DNA from: JBKEDF01 sp047975325
Lineage (GTDB): Bacteria > Pseudomonadota > Alphaproteobacteria > Rhodobacterales > Rhodobacteraceae
Length of the DNA: 64,000 nt
Reading direction: 5' to 3'
NCBI GenBank assembly: GCA_047975325.1
Contig: JBKEDF010000055.1
Span: 1 to 64,000 of the forward strand
The position numbers and the translations under genes are program-made. The notes under the pieces were generated by a model that saw only the letters and a program-made list of their open reading frames with translations, made no database searches and was not told the DNA's origin. Each line of letters begins with the position of its first letter. Position 1 is the first letter of the stretch. This document shows, in pieces, positions 45,626 through 54,239 of the stretch.

Positions 45626-46615
45626 ATGACTGCACCTGTGGCAATGGCGGAACTCTGGCGTGGCGGCAGGGTGGAAAGCATCCATCTGGGCCATGCCGTC
45701 ATATGCGGGGCCGATGGCGAGGTAGAGGAAGCATGGGGCGATCCAGAAACGGTAATCTTCCCGCGTTCTTCGTGCAAGATGCTGCAGGCCCTGCCGCTGG
45801 TTGAAAGCGGTGCCGGTGCCAACCTCACGGACAGGCAGCTTGCACTGGCCTGCGCCAGTCATCAGGGCGCGGCGCTTCATACCGCGATGGTGATGCGCTG
45901 GCTGGAGGAACTGGGGATGAGGGAGGCGGATCTGCGTTGCGGGGCGCATGAACCGAAGGATCGCGCCGAACGGGATCGGTTGATCCGCGCCAATGAGGCG
46001 CCTTGCCAGATCCACAATAATTGTTCGGGCAAACATGCGGGCTTTCTGACGATGAACCGGCATTTGAAAGGGGATGCCGAATATGTTGAACCGGACCATC
46101 CGCTGCAGGTTGCAATCCGGGCGGCGTTTGAAGAGGTTACGGGTGAACAGAGCCCCGGTTTCGGTATTGATGGCTGTTCCGCCCCGAATTTTGCAACCTC
46201 GGTTGCCGGGCTGGCGCGGTCGATGGCCTTTTTCGCATCTGCCGACGAGGCGGGCGATGCGCGCAACCGGGCGGCGGTGCGGTTGACGCGCGCCATGGCG
46301 CGCTTCCCCGAACTGGTGGCGGGGGAAACACGTGCCTGTACCGAATTGATGCGTGCCATGGGCGCGCGCGTTGCCATCAAGACCGGGGCCGAGGCGGTTT
46401 TCGTTGCGATCCTGCCCGAACAGAAAAAGGGCGTTGCGGTCAAGATTGCCGATGGTGGCACCCGTGCGGCCGAAGCCGCGATATGTGCATTGCTGATCCG
46501 TCTCGGGGTGTTGGATGCCGGCCATCCTGCAGCCCGCAAACGCCTGAATGCCGTCCAGTACAACTGGCGGGGGATTGAAACGGGGATCCTGCGGACCGCG
46601 CCCGGATTTACCTGA
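45626..46615 (+). CDS. L-asparaginase II family protein (Rhizobium etli type)
   Basis: 329 residues. Motifs PRSSCKMLQALPLVESGA, NNCSGKHAGFLTMNRHL and GIDGCSAPNFATSV belong to the ReAV-like asparaginase family, unrelated to the common AnsA/AnsB type. Conserved Ser, Lys and Cys residues of the active site are in these three segments. It hydrolyses asparagine to aspartate and ammonia. AGAAGGA lies upstream of ATG 45626. Cytosolic, as no signal peptide is seen. Confidence 0.9.
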   Translation: MTAPVAMAELWRGGRVESIHLGHAVICGADGEVEEAWGDPETVIFPRSSCKMLQALPLVESGAGANLTDRQLALACASHQGAALHTAMVMRWLEELGMREADLRCGAHEPKDRAERDRLIRANEAPCQIHNNCSGKHAGFLTMNRHLKGDAEYVEPDHPLQVAIRAAFEEVTGEQSPGFGIDGCSAPNFATSVAGLARSMAFFASADEAGDARNRAAVRLTRAMARFPELVAGETRACTELMRAMGARVAIKTGAEAVFVAILPEQKKGVAVKIADGGTRAAEAAICALLIRLGVLDAGHPAARKRLNAVQYNWRGIETGILRTAPGFT

Positions 46616-46632
46616 ACCTTGATAAGCAAGAA

Positions 46633-46683
46633 CTGGCCCGGAAATCGTTACTCGGAGGGACAGGAACCAAGCCTCCGGGCCAG
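46633..46683. other. Hairpin with alternative pairing downstream of asparaginase
   Basis: CTGGCCCGGA (46633-46642) is perfectly complementary to TCCGGGCCAG (46674-46683). Within the loop CGGAGG (46653-46658) can pair instead with CCTCCG (46672-46677), so the two stems exclude each other. No T run follows. It may be a terminator or an RNA switch; the rest of the 212-base gap to 46827 shows no gene. Confidence 0.5.
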
Positions 46684-46827
46684 CAATCTTCACACAACAG
46701 GATGCAAACTGCCATCAACTTGCGGCATGAAATCGTCAGGGGCGTGACAAAGCAAAGACAGTTCGGGGGCATTTTAATGGCGATCCGCAATGCTTGCTTT
46801 GCCGCAAAAGCCGAGTAAGATCTTCTT

Positions 46828-47169
46828 ATGACGGCAAACCCTCCGATCCCATTCGTGGCGCATATTCCCGACCAGGTCAGCTTTGACCGGCGGGAACTGG
46901 GTGCCATCCTGTCCATTTATGGCCGGATGGTCGCGATGGGGGAATGGCGCGATTACGGGATCTCCTCCCTGCGTGATCTTGCTGTTTTTTCGGTTTTTCG
47001 GCGAGCTTCGGAAAATCCGCTCTATCGGATCGAAAAGCGGCCGAAACTGCGGGCCAAACAGGGCATGTATGCGGTGGTTGCGATGAATGGTCAGGTGCTG
47101 CGCCGAGGACATGATCTGACGGCGGTGCTGCGCGTGTTGGAACGCAAACTGATCCGCCCCATCGATTGA
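46828..47169 (+). CDS. DUF2794 protein
   Basis: 113 residues. The block VSFDRRELGAILSIYGRMVAMGEWRDYGISSLRDLAVFSVFRRASENPLYRIEKRPKL is characteristic of DUF2794, a conserved alphaproteobacterial family of unknown function. The sequence is compact and basic (many Arg), with no membrane segment. One base separates it from the P1 peptidase gene, so they are probably co-transcribed. Confidence 0.93.
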   Translation: MTANPPIPFVAHIPDQVSFDRRELGAILSIYGRMVAMGEWRDYGISSLRDLAVFSVFRRASENPLYRIEKRPKLRAKQGMYAVVAMNGQVLRRGHDLTAVLRVLERKLIRPID

Positions 47170-47170
47170 T

Positions 47171-48169
47171 ATGGAAATGCTGCCCGGCCCGCGCAACCTG
47201 ATTACCGATATCGCGGGGTTGCGGGTCGGAAATGCCGCTGATGCCACGCTGAAATCCGGGGTGACAGTGCTGGTCGGGGAACGCCCCTTTGTGGCTGCAG
47301 TCAATGTCATGGGCGGTGCGCCCGGTACAAGGGAGACCGATCTGCTATCACCCGACCGGATGGTGCAGGAGGTTGATGCGCTGGTGCTGGCGGGCGGTTC
47401 GGCCTTCGGGCTCGATGCGGCTTCGGGTGTTGCGGATGCGTTGGCCCGGCAGGGACGTGGTTTTGCCGTCGGATCCGTGCGGGTGCCGATCGTACCGGGT
47501 GCGATCCTGTTCGACCTGCTCAATGGAGGCGACAAGAACTGGGCCGAAAACCCCTATAAGGCGCTTGGTACAGCAGCACTTGGGAAAGCTGGCAAGATGT
47601 TTGACCTTGGCTCCGTGGGCGCAGGAACGGGGGCGACGACTGCCAATTGGAAGGGGGGGCTGGGGTCTGCCTCGGCCCGGCTTTCTTCTGGCCATATGGT
47701 GGGGGCGCTGGTTGCGGTAAATGCGCTTGGTTCCGTCACGGTTGGGGCGGGGCGGCATTTCTGGGCCGCGCCTTGGGAAATCGGGGCCGAATTTGGTGCC
47801 ATGGGCCTGCCCGACGAATTTCCCGCCACTGCCACGCCGCAGCCCGGAAAACGCCTGGGTGAGGCCACGACCATTGCGATTGTTGCCACTGACGCCGTGT
47901 TGACCCAGGCACAGGCGCAACGCCTTGCCACTGCCGCGCAGGATGGCATGGCCCGCGCCATTGTCCCGAGCCACAGCCCCTTTGACGGTGATCTGGTTTT
48001 TGCTGCGGCAACGGGAACCCAGCCGCTTGACGATCCCGTGATTGATGGTTTTGCGCTTGGTCACGCCGCTGCCTGCTGCCTTGCCCGTGCCATAGCGCGT
48101 GCCATCTTTCATGCACGGCCCGCCCCGGGGGATCTGCAACCGGTCTGGCAGGAAACCCCGCTGCCCTGA
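47171..48169 (+). CDS. P1-family (DmpA-like) peptidase
   Basis: 332 residues. NLITDIAGLRVGNAADATLKSGVTVL, GGSAFGLDAASGVADAL and VAVNALGSVTVG are P1 (DmpA/BapA, L-aminopeptidase D-esterase) motifs; members self-cleave before the Ser in the LGS segment to create an N-terminal nucleophile. Substrates may be small amino-acid amides or beta-peptides. It is convergent with moaE, with 15 bases between stops. Confidence 0.9.
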   Translation: MEMLPGPRNLITDIAGLRVGNAADATLKSGVTVLVGERPFVAAVNVMGGAPGTRETDLLSPDRMVQEVDALVLAGGSAFGLDAASGVADALARQGRGFAVGSVRVPIVPGAILFDLLNGGDKNWAENPYKALGTAALGKAGKMFDLGSVGAGTGATTANWKGGLGSASARLSSGHMVGALVAVNALGSVTVGAGRHFWAAPWEIGAEFGAMGLPDEFPATATPQPGKRLGEATTIAIVATDAVLTQAQAQRLATAAQDGMARAIVPSHSPFDGDLVFAAATGTQPLDDPVIDGFALGHAAACCLARAIARAIFHARPAPGDLQPVWQETPLP

Positions 48170-48184
48170 GGCGCTATGGCGGGC

Positions 48185-48628
48185 TTACCAGCGTTTCAAT
48201 GCGGCCTCGTCTTCACTTCGTGCGGCAACCCAGTCGGCGCTTGTGGCGGTGATTTCCTTTTTCCAGAAAGGCGCCCGGGATTTGAGGTAATCCATCAGAA
48301 ACTCCGCCGCTTCGAAGGCGGCGGCACGATGTGGGGCGGCGGTGGCCACCATCATGATGGGATCCTCCGGGGCAAGGCGCCCGTGGCGATGGATCACCAG
48401 CAGATCGCAAAGGCCCCAACGGGTTTTCGCTTCCATCGCAATGGTCAGGATCGCGCGTTCGGTCATTCCGGGGTAATGTTCGATCTCCATCGCATGCAGA
48501 TCGCCCGAGGCATTGTCGCGCACGAGACCTGTAAAGGTCACGACCGCGCCCGCCCCGCGTTGTCCCGTGGTGAAATTTGCCACTTCGGCGCCGATATCGA
48601 AACTCTCTTCCTGAATCGCGATACGCAT
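48185..48628 (-). CDS. moaE: Molybdopterin synthase catalytic subunit MoaE
   Basis: 147 residues. GAVVTFTGLVRDNASGDLHAMEIEHYPGMTE and FLMDYLKSRAPFWKKE are MoaE hallmarks; the lysine in the latter is a catalytic residue. It works as a heterotetramer with MoaD to add sulfur to precursor Z. It follows moaD by 14 bases on the minus strand. Confidence 0.96.
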   Translation of the reverse strand: MRIAIQEESFDIGAEVANFTTGQRGAGAVVTFTGLVRDNASGDLHAMEIEHYPGMTERAILTIAMEAKTRWGLCDLLVIHRHGRLAPEDPIMMVATAAPHRAAAFEAAEFLMDYLKSRAPFWKKEITATSADWVAARSEDEAALKRW

Positions 48629-48642
48629 GATGCCTGCCTCCG

Positions 48643-48891
48643 TTACCCGCCGGTCATCGGTGGGAAGAAGGCAACCTCACGCACGCCGGCAAGCGATGCA
48701 TCGAAATCCGAAAGTTCCTGATCCAGGGCGACGCGCAGGCTTGCCAGATCCGCAAAGGCGAGGGCATAGCGATCCTCCCGCGCCGAAAGTTCCGCCACCA
48801 GTTCCGCCACGGTGCCGGCCGATGTTTCGACCTTTTCACGCGGCAGGCCGATCCTTTCGCGCAACCATGCGAAATAGAGTACCTCGATCAT
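48643..48891 (-). CDS. moaD: Molybdopterin synthase sulfur carrier MoaD
   Basis: 82 residues, ubiquitin-like fold, ending in the required Gly-Gly (PPMTGG) that is thiocarboxylated by MoeB. N-terminus IEVLYFAWLRERIGLPREKVETS fits MoaD. Its start overlaps the pgsA stop by four bases, giving the common order pgsA-moaD-moaE. Confidence 0.95.
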   Translation of the reverse strand: MIEVLYFAWLRERIGLPREKVETSAGTVAELVAELSAREDRYALAFADLASLRVALDQELSDFDASLAGVREVAFFPPMTGG

Positions 48892-49553
48892 GGTTCATCC
48901 TTCAGATGGGGCAGGGCCTTGCGGAAATAATCCCATCCGGTGATGAAGGTCAGGATTGCCGCAAGCCAGATCAGCACATAGCCGGTGATCCGGGCGTAGA
49001 AACTTCCCTGTGCAACCAGCCAGAGTTCGTTCCAGTCCCTGGGCCCCTGTTCCATTGCTGCGCTGTATTCGGCGGCGTCCATCGCCTCATAGGTGGTCAT
49101 GTGAATATGTTCCAGCCCCGTTCCCAGGAACAGGATCGCAATGGCGACCATCTGTGCCGTGGTTTTCCATTTGGCAAGCTTCGTGACCTTCAGAAGCCCT
49201 GCCTTCGCGCCCAGAAATTCCCGCAACCCGGAAACGAAAACCTCACGGAACAGGATCACCGTTGCAGGCAGGATCAGCCAGGGGTTCATTCCCGAATAGC
49301 CCGTGATCACCATGATTGCGATCAGCACCATCGCCTTGTCGGCAATCGGGTCCAGCATGGCGCCGAATTTCGATTCCTGTTTCCAGAGCCGCGCCAGATA
49401 CCCATCGAAGAAATCGGTAATGGCGGCGGAAATGAAAAGCGCAAGCGCAAACCAATCCGCCCATGGCCGATGGAAATAAAGAAACATCACCGCAACACCG
49501 GGTGCCGCGAGGAGTCGCAGGACTGTCAGGATATTCGGGATCGTCCAGGTCAT
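48888..49553 (-). CDS. pgsA: CDP-diacylglycerol-glycerol-3-phosphate 3-phosphatidyltransferase PgsA
   Basis: 221 residues from ATG 49553. The CDP-alcohol phosphotransferase motif DGx2ARx8Gx3Dx3D is seen as DGYLARLWKQESKFGAMLDPIAD. About four hydrophobic helices. It makes phosphatidylglycerophosphate for phospholipid synthesis. The in-frame extension to 49598 lacks the TWTIPNILT start and is rejected. Confidence 0.95.
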   Translation of the reverse strand: MTWTIPNILTVLRLLAAPGVAVMFLYFHRPWADWFALALFISAAITDFFDGYLARLWKQESKFGAMLDPIADKAMVLIAIMVITGYSGMNPWLILPATVILFREVFVSGLREFLGAKAGLLKVTKLAKWKTTAQMVAIAILFLGTGLEHIHMTTYEAMDAAEYSAAMEQGPRDWNELWLVAQGSFYARITGYVLIWLAAILTFITGWDYFRKALPHLKDEP

Positions 49554-49667
49554 GCCTGAGTGGTATCCAATCCCGGCGGAAGGGGGAAGCGAAATCACCC
49601 CTGATCGGCGGCGTGCCGCTATGACGGCTGGTCACAATTCGTTTCACAGGTGGCGCCATCAACAGGT

Positions 49668-50711
49668 TCAGGGGGTGACCGGAGCCCAGATCACATCGTC
49701 GATCCGTGGCGCAGCGGTTGCCAGCATTACCAGGCGGTCAAACCCCAATGCGATGCCCGAAGCTGCGGGCATCTGTTCAACTGCGGCCAGGAAATCCTCA
49801 TCCAGCGGGTAACGATGGCCGTAGATACGGGCTTTTTCGGTCATCTCCGCTTCGAAACGGCGGCGTTGTTCTGTTGCATCGGTCAGTTCCCCAAACCCGT
49901 TGGCCAGTTCCACCCCGCAGGCATAAAGTTCAAACCGTTCGGCGCAGCGGGGGTCATCGGGGCAGGGCCGGGCCAATGCCGCCTCGGCGATGGGATAACG
50001 ATCAAGGATCGTGGCGCGGCCATGGCCCAGATGGGGTTCGATACGTTCCACCAGGATGCGGGAAAACATGTCCGACCAGCCATCATCCGGCCCGGCCTGT
50101 ATCCCTGCCTCATCCATCTGCCTGTGCAATATCCCCGCCTCTGTCCGGCCGTCCGGGGTCAGGCTCGCCAGCAGGTCGACCCCGGCATGGCGGTGGAAGG
50201 CTTCTGCCACCGAAAGCCGCTCGGGTGCTGCGAAAGGATCGCATGTCGCATCGCGAAACCGGAATTCCGTGCTTCCTGCCGTCTCGGCCGCCAGGCGCAG
50301 CATCATGGCGCAATCCTGCATCAGCGCATCATAACCTTCACCCGCGCGATACCATTCGAGCATGATGAATTCCGGGCTGTGCAGTGCCCCCCTTTCGCGG
50401 TTGCGCCAGACATGGGCGAAGGCGGCAATCCGCGTCTCACCCGCGGCCAGCAGTTTCTTCATCGCAAATTCGGGGGAGGTTTGCAGATACATCCGCCGAC
50501 CCTGCCCGTCATTGCCGATGGCCTCGGTTGCGAAACCGTGCAGATGTGCCTCATTTCCCGGGCTCACCTGAAGCGCGGCCGGATCGACTTCGATAAAACC
50601 CTCATGCGCCAGCCAGCCACGCAGGGCAGCCTGTATCCGGTTGCGCGCCAGAAGCGCGGGGCGGCGATCTGCATGTCGGCGGGGATCCCACCAGGGGGAA
50701 CTTTGCGGCAT
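49668..50711 (-). CDS. epmA: EF-P lysine aminoacylase EpmA (GenX/PoxA)
   Basis: 347 residues from ATG 50711. It resembles the class II lysyl-tRNA synthetase core without the anticodon domain: motif 2 VWRNRERGALHSPEFIMLEWYRAGEG and motif 3 GIALGFDRLVMLA, with TSPEFAMKKLL. EpmA adds (R)-beta-lysine to a Lys of EF-P. It is divergent from efp, 104 bases apart, which links the two genes. The lysine 2,3-aminomutase EpmB is not in the window. Confidence 0.95.
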   Translation of the reverse strand: MPQSSPWWDPRRHADRRPALLARNRIQAALRGWLAHEGFIEVDPAALQVSPGNEAHLHGFATEAIGNDGQGRRMYLQTSPEFAMKKLLAAGETRIAAFAHVWRNRERGALHSPEFIMLEWYRAGEGYDALMQDCAMMLRLAAETAGSTEFRFRDATCDPFAAPERLSVAEAFHRHAGVDLLASLTPDGRTEAGILHRQMDEAGIQAGPDDGWSDMFSRILVERIEPHLGHGRATILDRYPIAEAALARPCPDDPRCAERFELYACGVELANGFGELTDATEQRRRFEAEMTEKARIYGHRYPLDEDFLAAVEQMPAASGIALGFDRLVMLATAAPRIDDVIWAPVTP

Positions 50712-50815
50712 GGGGTGGGCTTTCGGCTGGAAATTTCCGCGAAGATGCGCTAGGCGCGGGTCCAATCCCGCGTCCCCTTACGACGTCGACCCAGAAACCA
50801 CAAGGAAAGACCCAA

Positions 50816-51382
50816 GTGAAAGTCATCGCCTCCTCGCTGCGCAAGGGCAATGTCGTCGAAATGGACGGCAGGCTCTATGTCGTGCTGACCGCCCAGAATT
50901 TCCACCCCGGGAAGGGCACACCAACCACCTCGGTCGACATGCGCCGGATTTCGGACGGGGTGAAGGTTTCCGAGCGCTGGAAGACCACCGATCAGGTGGA
51001 AAAGGCCATTGTGGATGAACGGGAATATGATTTCCTTTATGAAGATGGCGAAGGCTATCATTTCATGGAGCCGGAAACCTATGATCAGGTTGTGGTAACC
51101 GAAGATGTCATGGGCGATACCAAGGTCTATCTGCAGGAAGGCATGCGCTGCTATCTGAAAACCTATGAGGGCAATCCCATCGCCATCGAGGTGCCGCAGA
51201 AGATCACGGTGGAAGTGACCGAAACCGAACCGGTCGTGAAGGGGCAGACGGCCTCGTCTTCCTACAAGCCCGCGCAGACGGATAACGGGCTGCGTGTCAT
51301 GGTGCCGCCGCATATCGGGGTGGGAACACGGATTGTCATGAATACGGATGACAATTCCTATGTCGAGCGGGCGAAGGACTGA
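50816..51382 (+). CDS. efp: Translation elongation factor EF-P
   Basis: 188 residues with a GTG start at 50816 preceded by AAGGAAAG. EF-P relieves ribosome stalling at polyproline. The modification loop is FHPGKGTPTT with Lys33, the expected EpmA target. The C-terminus (PPHIGVGTRIVMNTDDNSYVERAKD) is typical. An intrinsic terminator follows 13 bases after the stop. Confidence 0.98.
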   Translation: MKVIASSLRKGNVVEMDGRLYVVLTAQNFHPGKGTPTTSVDMRRISDGVKVSERWKTTDQVEKAIVDEREYDFLYEDGEGYHFMEPETYDQVVVTEDVMGDTKVYLQEGMRCYLKTYEGNPIAIEVPQKITVEVTETEPVVKGQTASSSYKPAQTDNGLRVMVPPHIGVGTRIVMNTDDNSYVERAKD

Positions 51383-51393
51383 CCGCATTGTCA

Positions 51394-51420
51394 AAGGCCC
51401 GCCGAAAGGCGGGCCTTTTT
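51394..51420 (+). terminator. Intrinsic terminator of efp
   Basis: GGCCCGCC (51396-51403), GAAA loop, GGCGGGCC (51408-51415), then TTTTT. A textbook Rho-independent terminator. Confidence 0.95.
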
Positions 51421-51484
51421 CGTTGAAGGTTCCGACAGGTCATGCGGGCGCAGTAATGGGGTTCGCCGCGCCCGCATGGCTCGT

Positions 51485-53827
51485 TCAGGTTCTGCGCTTC
51501 AGGCGCGCTTCGGCATTATCGATGACACGTGAAAGGATCTTGCGCTTCTTCATCACGTCGATAGTCTGCTGCATGACCTTGACAGCACCCTTTTCATCGC
51601 CGGCTTCCTCCATGGCTTCGGCAACCTTTCTCAGCTGATCGAAATAGGGGATATGCCCCATCGTATCGGCCGCCTTGTCCGGTTCGGACAAAAGTGCGTC
51701 GGTCTGTGTCCTGGCGCATGTTTCGGTCTTGGCGCGAACGCTTTTGACCTTCATGTCCTCACGCTCACCACTGGCATCGAGCACCTTGAAGTCCCGCAGG
51801 CCCGGGGCGCTGGTCGCGACACTGGCGTGCCTGGCTGCAGGGTTGTCGGGGCAGGTCTTGGCGACGGCCTGAAGAACATCCATCGCCTTGCCGAGTTCCG
51901 GCGCGCCTTCAAAGGCGATGGCCCTGCCGACATCTTCGGTGAAGTAGTCGGGAGCAACCGAGGCCTCTTCGGCGGAGGCAGGTGGTGCCACGTAAAGGCG
52001 CATGACATTCGAGACGATGATCTCATCTCCCATGTCGATGGCGGCCTGCACCTTGTAGAAGCCGGAATCGTCGATGACCCAGCCATTGGTCGATGCGCTG
52101 ATGACGTGCGAACCATAGATTGATTCGCCCGGTTCAAGACTGCTCTGATGGTCTTCATGGCAACGGGTGATCATGGGTCGCCACTGGCGCGTCGGGCCTC
52201 CCTCGCGCTGGATGAAGACGGTAACATGTCCACCATCCGCCAGCTTGTCCTCTTCAACCATCCGGGCGGTGTTGCCGGTATTGGTCAGCTTGAGTTCCAT
52301 CGTGACGGGCTCAAGGAAACGATAGGTGTTACTGGTCCGGTTGGGCCGAAGCTGAAGCGCCCAGTTTCCGGTCCGCATCAACGCATCCGGGGCCTCGAAA
52401 CCGTGATTCACGAACCAGTTGGAATTGCCCATCTGCACGAAGCGCCGTGGCGCGTGACGCATGAAGACCAGTTCGCTATCCGTAAAGCGGAACCTGAAAT
52501 CCGAGAAAAACGCCGATTCCTGGCCTGCGACACGGAACGGATAGTTCATGTAACTACGTGCCTCTGGTTCATTCGCAAGCGGTATCCACGGATCACCGGG
52601 GGCCTGCGGAGGCCCAAGCGCCTTTTGCCAGGAATGCGCGAGGTTGAAGGCATGGCCCATCTCATGGATAGCGGTCCAGAATTCCATCCGGCGCCTCCAT
52701 CCCGGTTGGTCCGGGTCGGAGGCAGGCGCGTCCTGGATGAAACTGTCGGTGAAGATTGCCGTGCCCTGTCGGTGGTTCGGCCCGATATCGTCGAACATGA
52801 TCCCGCCGAGGCTACGGCCCTGATCGTGCCGGGCGGCATAGAGCACCCACATCGCCCATTTGGGCCTGTTCGCGAAGCGTGACCAGTAGGCCACCATGGC
52901 ATTGTGCATCTCGCTATCGGACCAGGTTCCGTTGCTTCCGGCGCCGGAGGTCGGGATCACTGTCGTATTCGGTGACATCGACACGTCAAACCCTGCGCGT
53001 TCATAGACCGTGGCAAGGGTCAGTGTTTCGGCGGGCAGGTTCCCGGGGCGGTTGGGATGGTCGTGGGTATTGTAGGAGGTCACGATCGACCCCGCATTGG
53101 AAACGCGGTCAACCTCGAACTCCACGGGGTCGAATTTGGTCGAAACGAAGTTGAGCGGATAGCTGCGCGGTTTGATCCCGCCGCCCGACAGTTCGAGCGT
53201 GTAGGTACCATAGCCGATACCCGTTGTCCGCCGGGCCCGGAACGTGACGGTCGTGCCGGGGATCAATGAGGCGCTGCCGTCGCGATAGGTGATGTTCGCC
53301 ACTATGGTCCGCCGGTTATATCCCGAACAGGTATCCGAGGTCACTTCGGCGATGACATGTGCGCTACGGGACGGGAAGATGCGCTTCACCTCGATCGAGA
53401 TGCGGTTTTGCGGGTAGAACCTGTCCACATCGACCCGTACCGTAATGGTCTGCCTGTTGAACGGGATGCTTGGTCCAGGCACCGGCACTGGTATGGGCGT
53501 ATTGGGTGTCAGAGGTCCCACCGGCAGAGGATTTGGTGATAACCACAAGGGTGTACGGTAGTGGTAACGCCCGCTTACCGCAGAACAGAAACGAAATGGG
53601 AACGGGATTTGCGGCCCGGGTCGGGGCAGCGGGGGCAAGGGAAGCGGCCCGGATGGGGGCGTACCCGGACCGGGAGTGAATGCGGCGGGATCCTGTTCAT
53701 CATTATCGGGAGTTTCGCCGAGCGTGCCGATAAGAAAATCGGGATGTTCCTCATCGGGCAGGGTGTTTTCTTCGGGATGCGGTTCTGCCGCGGCGCCCGG
53801 GCCACGGCCAGTTGGTTTATGGGCCAT
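51485..53827 (-). CDS. Metzincin-like zinc metalloprotease of unknown family
   Basis: 780 residues; AGGAGG precedes ATG 53827. Residues 1-125 are acidic then proline-rich and likely disordered; about 125-235 look beta-rich. The zinc motif HEMGHAFNLAH is at residues 388-398 (HExxHxxNxxH, with Asn where metzincins usually have Gly), with a Met-turn SYMNYPF at 425-431, matching metzincin architecture. About 505-640 is a beta-sandwich-like part and 650-780 is helical with paired Cys. No signal peptide or membrane segment is visible. I do not recognise the whole protein. It lies 65 bases downstream of the 95-aa gene in the same direction. Confidence 0.8.
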   Translation of the reverse strand: MAHKPTGRGPGAAAEPHPEENTLPDEEHPDFLIGTLGETPDNDEQDPAAFTPGPGTPPSGPLPLPPLPRPGPQIPFPFRFCSAVSGRYHYRTPLWLSPNPLPVGPLTPNTPIPVPVPGPSIPFNRQTITVRVDVDRFYPQNRISIEVKRIFPSRSAHVIAEVTSDTCSGYNRRTIVANITYRDGSASLIPGTTVTFRARRTTGIGYGTYTLELSGGGIKPRSYPLNFVSTKFDPVEFEVDRVSNAGSIVTSYNTHDHPNRPGNLPAETLTLATVYERAGFDVSMSPNTTVIPTSGAGSNGTWSDSEMHNAMVAYWSRFANRPKWAMWVLYAARHDQGRSLGGIMFDDIGPNHRQGTAIFTDSFIQDAPASDPDQPGWRRRMEFWTAIHEMGHAFNLAHSWQKALGPPQAPGDPWIPLANEPEARSYMNYPFRVAGQESAFFSDFRFRFTDSELVFMRHAPRRFVQMGNSNWFVNHGFEAPDALMRTGNWALQLRPNRTSNTYRFLEPVTMELKLTNTGNTARMVEEDKLADGGHVTVFIQREGGPTRQWRPMITRCHEDHQSSLEPGESIYGSHVISASTNGWVIDDSGFYKVQAAIDMGDEIIVSNVMRLYVAPPASAEEASVAPDYFTEDVGRAIAFEGAPELGKAMDVLQAVAKTCPDNPAARHASVATSAPGLRDFKVLDASGEREDMKVKSVRAKTETCARTQTDALLSEPDKAADTMGHIPYFDQLRKVAEAMEEAGDEKGAVKVMQQTIDVMKKRKILSRVIDNAEARLKRRT

Positions 53828-53892
53828 ATCCAGCCTCCTGTCATAATTGAAAATGAAATTTCAGATCGATAAGAACCCGGGATCCCTGAATG

Positions 53893-54180
53893 TCAGAGAT
53901 AGCCGGGGCTGGTTTTGGATGTGGCGATGGTCAATCTTCCATCGTCCAGCATCACGGTTACAAAGGGTTGGGTTGCATCAAGACGAAATCGCGTCTCATT
54001 GTTCCGACCCAGGCGCAGAGTTACCTCCTCCCCATCTGCCGTTTGCAGTTTCTCGACATGCGCAAGCCCGATCTGAAACCGGGTCTGCAATCTGGTGGTC
54101 GCAAGCACGCGCCCGTCGACCAATGTATCAATTATTTCGCCCGCGAATCCTTCGGTGAAATGGATTTCAAAATCCACCAT
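53893..54180 (-). CDS. 95-residue beta-rich protein upstream of the metzincin-like gene
   Basis: 95 residues, no signal peptide, no Cys. The alternating pattern (EIHFTEGFAGEIIDTLVDGRVLATTRLQTRFQ, EEVTLRLGRNNETRFRLD, PFVTVMLDDGRLTIATS) suggests a small all-beta domain. Not recognised. It is the first gene of a likely two-gene operon with the metalloprotease. An inhibitor, chaperone or scaffold role is possible but unproven. Its ribosome binding site sits inside an inverted repeat. Confidence 0.7.
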   Translation of the reverse strand: MVDFEIHFTEGFAGEIIDTLVDGRVLATTRLQTRFQIGLAHVEKLQTADGEEVTLRLGRNNETRFRLDATQPFVTVMLDDGRLTIATSKTSPGYL

Positions 54181-54181
54181 A

Positions 54182-54239
54182 TGGTATTTTCCTGCCGCGG
54201 TTTTGTCCTTTGAATCAACAAATTATCAATAAAATACCA
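54182..54239 (-). promoter_or_regulatory. Inverted repeat covering the ribosome binding site of the 95-aa gene
   Basis: In the minus-strand mRNA UGGUAUUUU (54239-54231) pairs perfectly with AAAAUACCA (54190-54182), nine base pairs. The second arm directly follows the AGG of the ribosome binding site (54193-54191) and ends one base before the AUG at 54180, so folding would hide the start region. The AU-rich stem would be weak and temperature-sensitive. Confidence 0.55.

Noticed and set aside
45176..46693. 505-codon open frame on the minus strand
   Set aside because: Antisense to the asparaginase gene and crossing into the IalB-like gene in another frame; the plus-strand asparaginase motifs are decisive.
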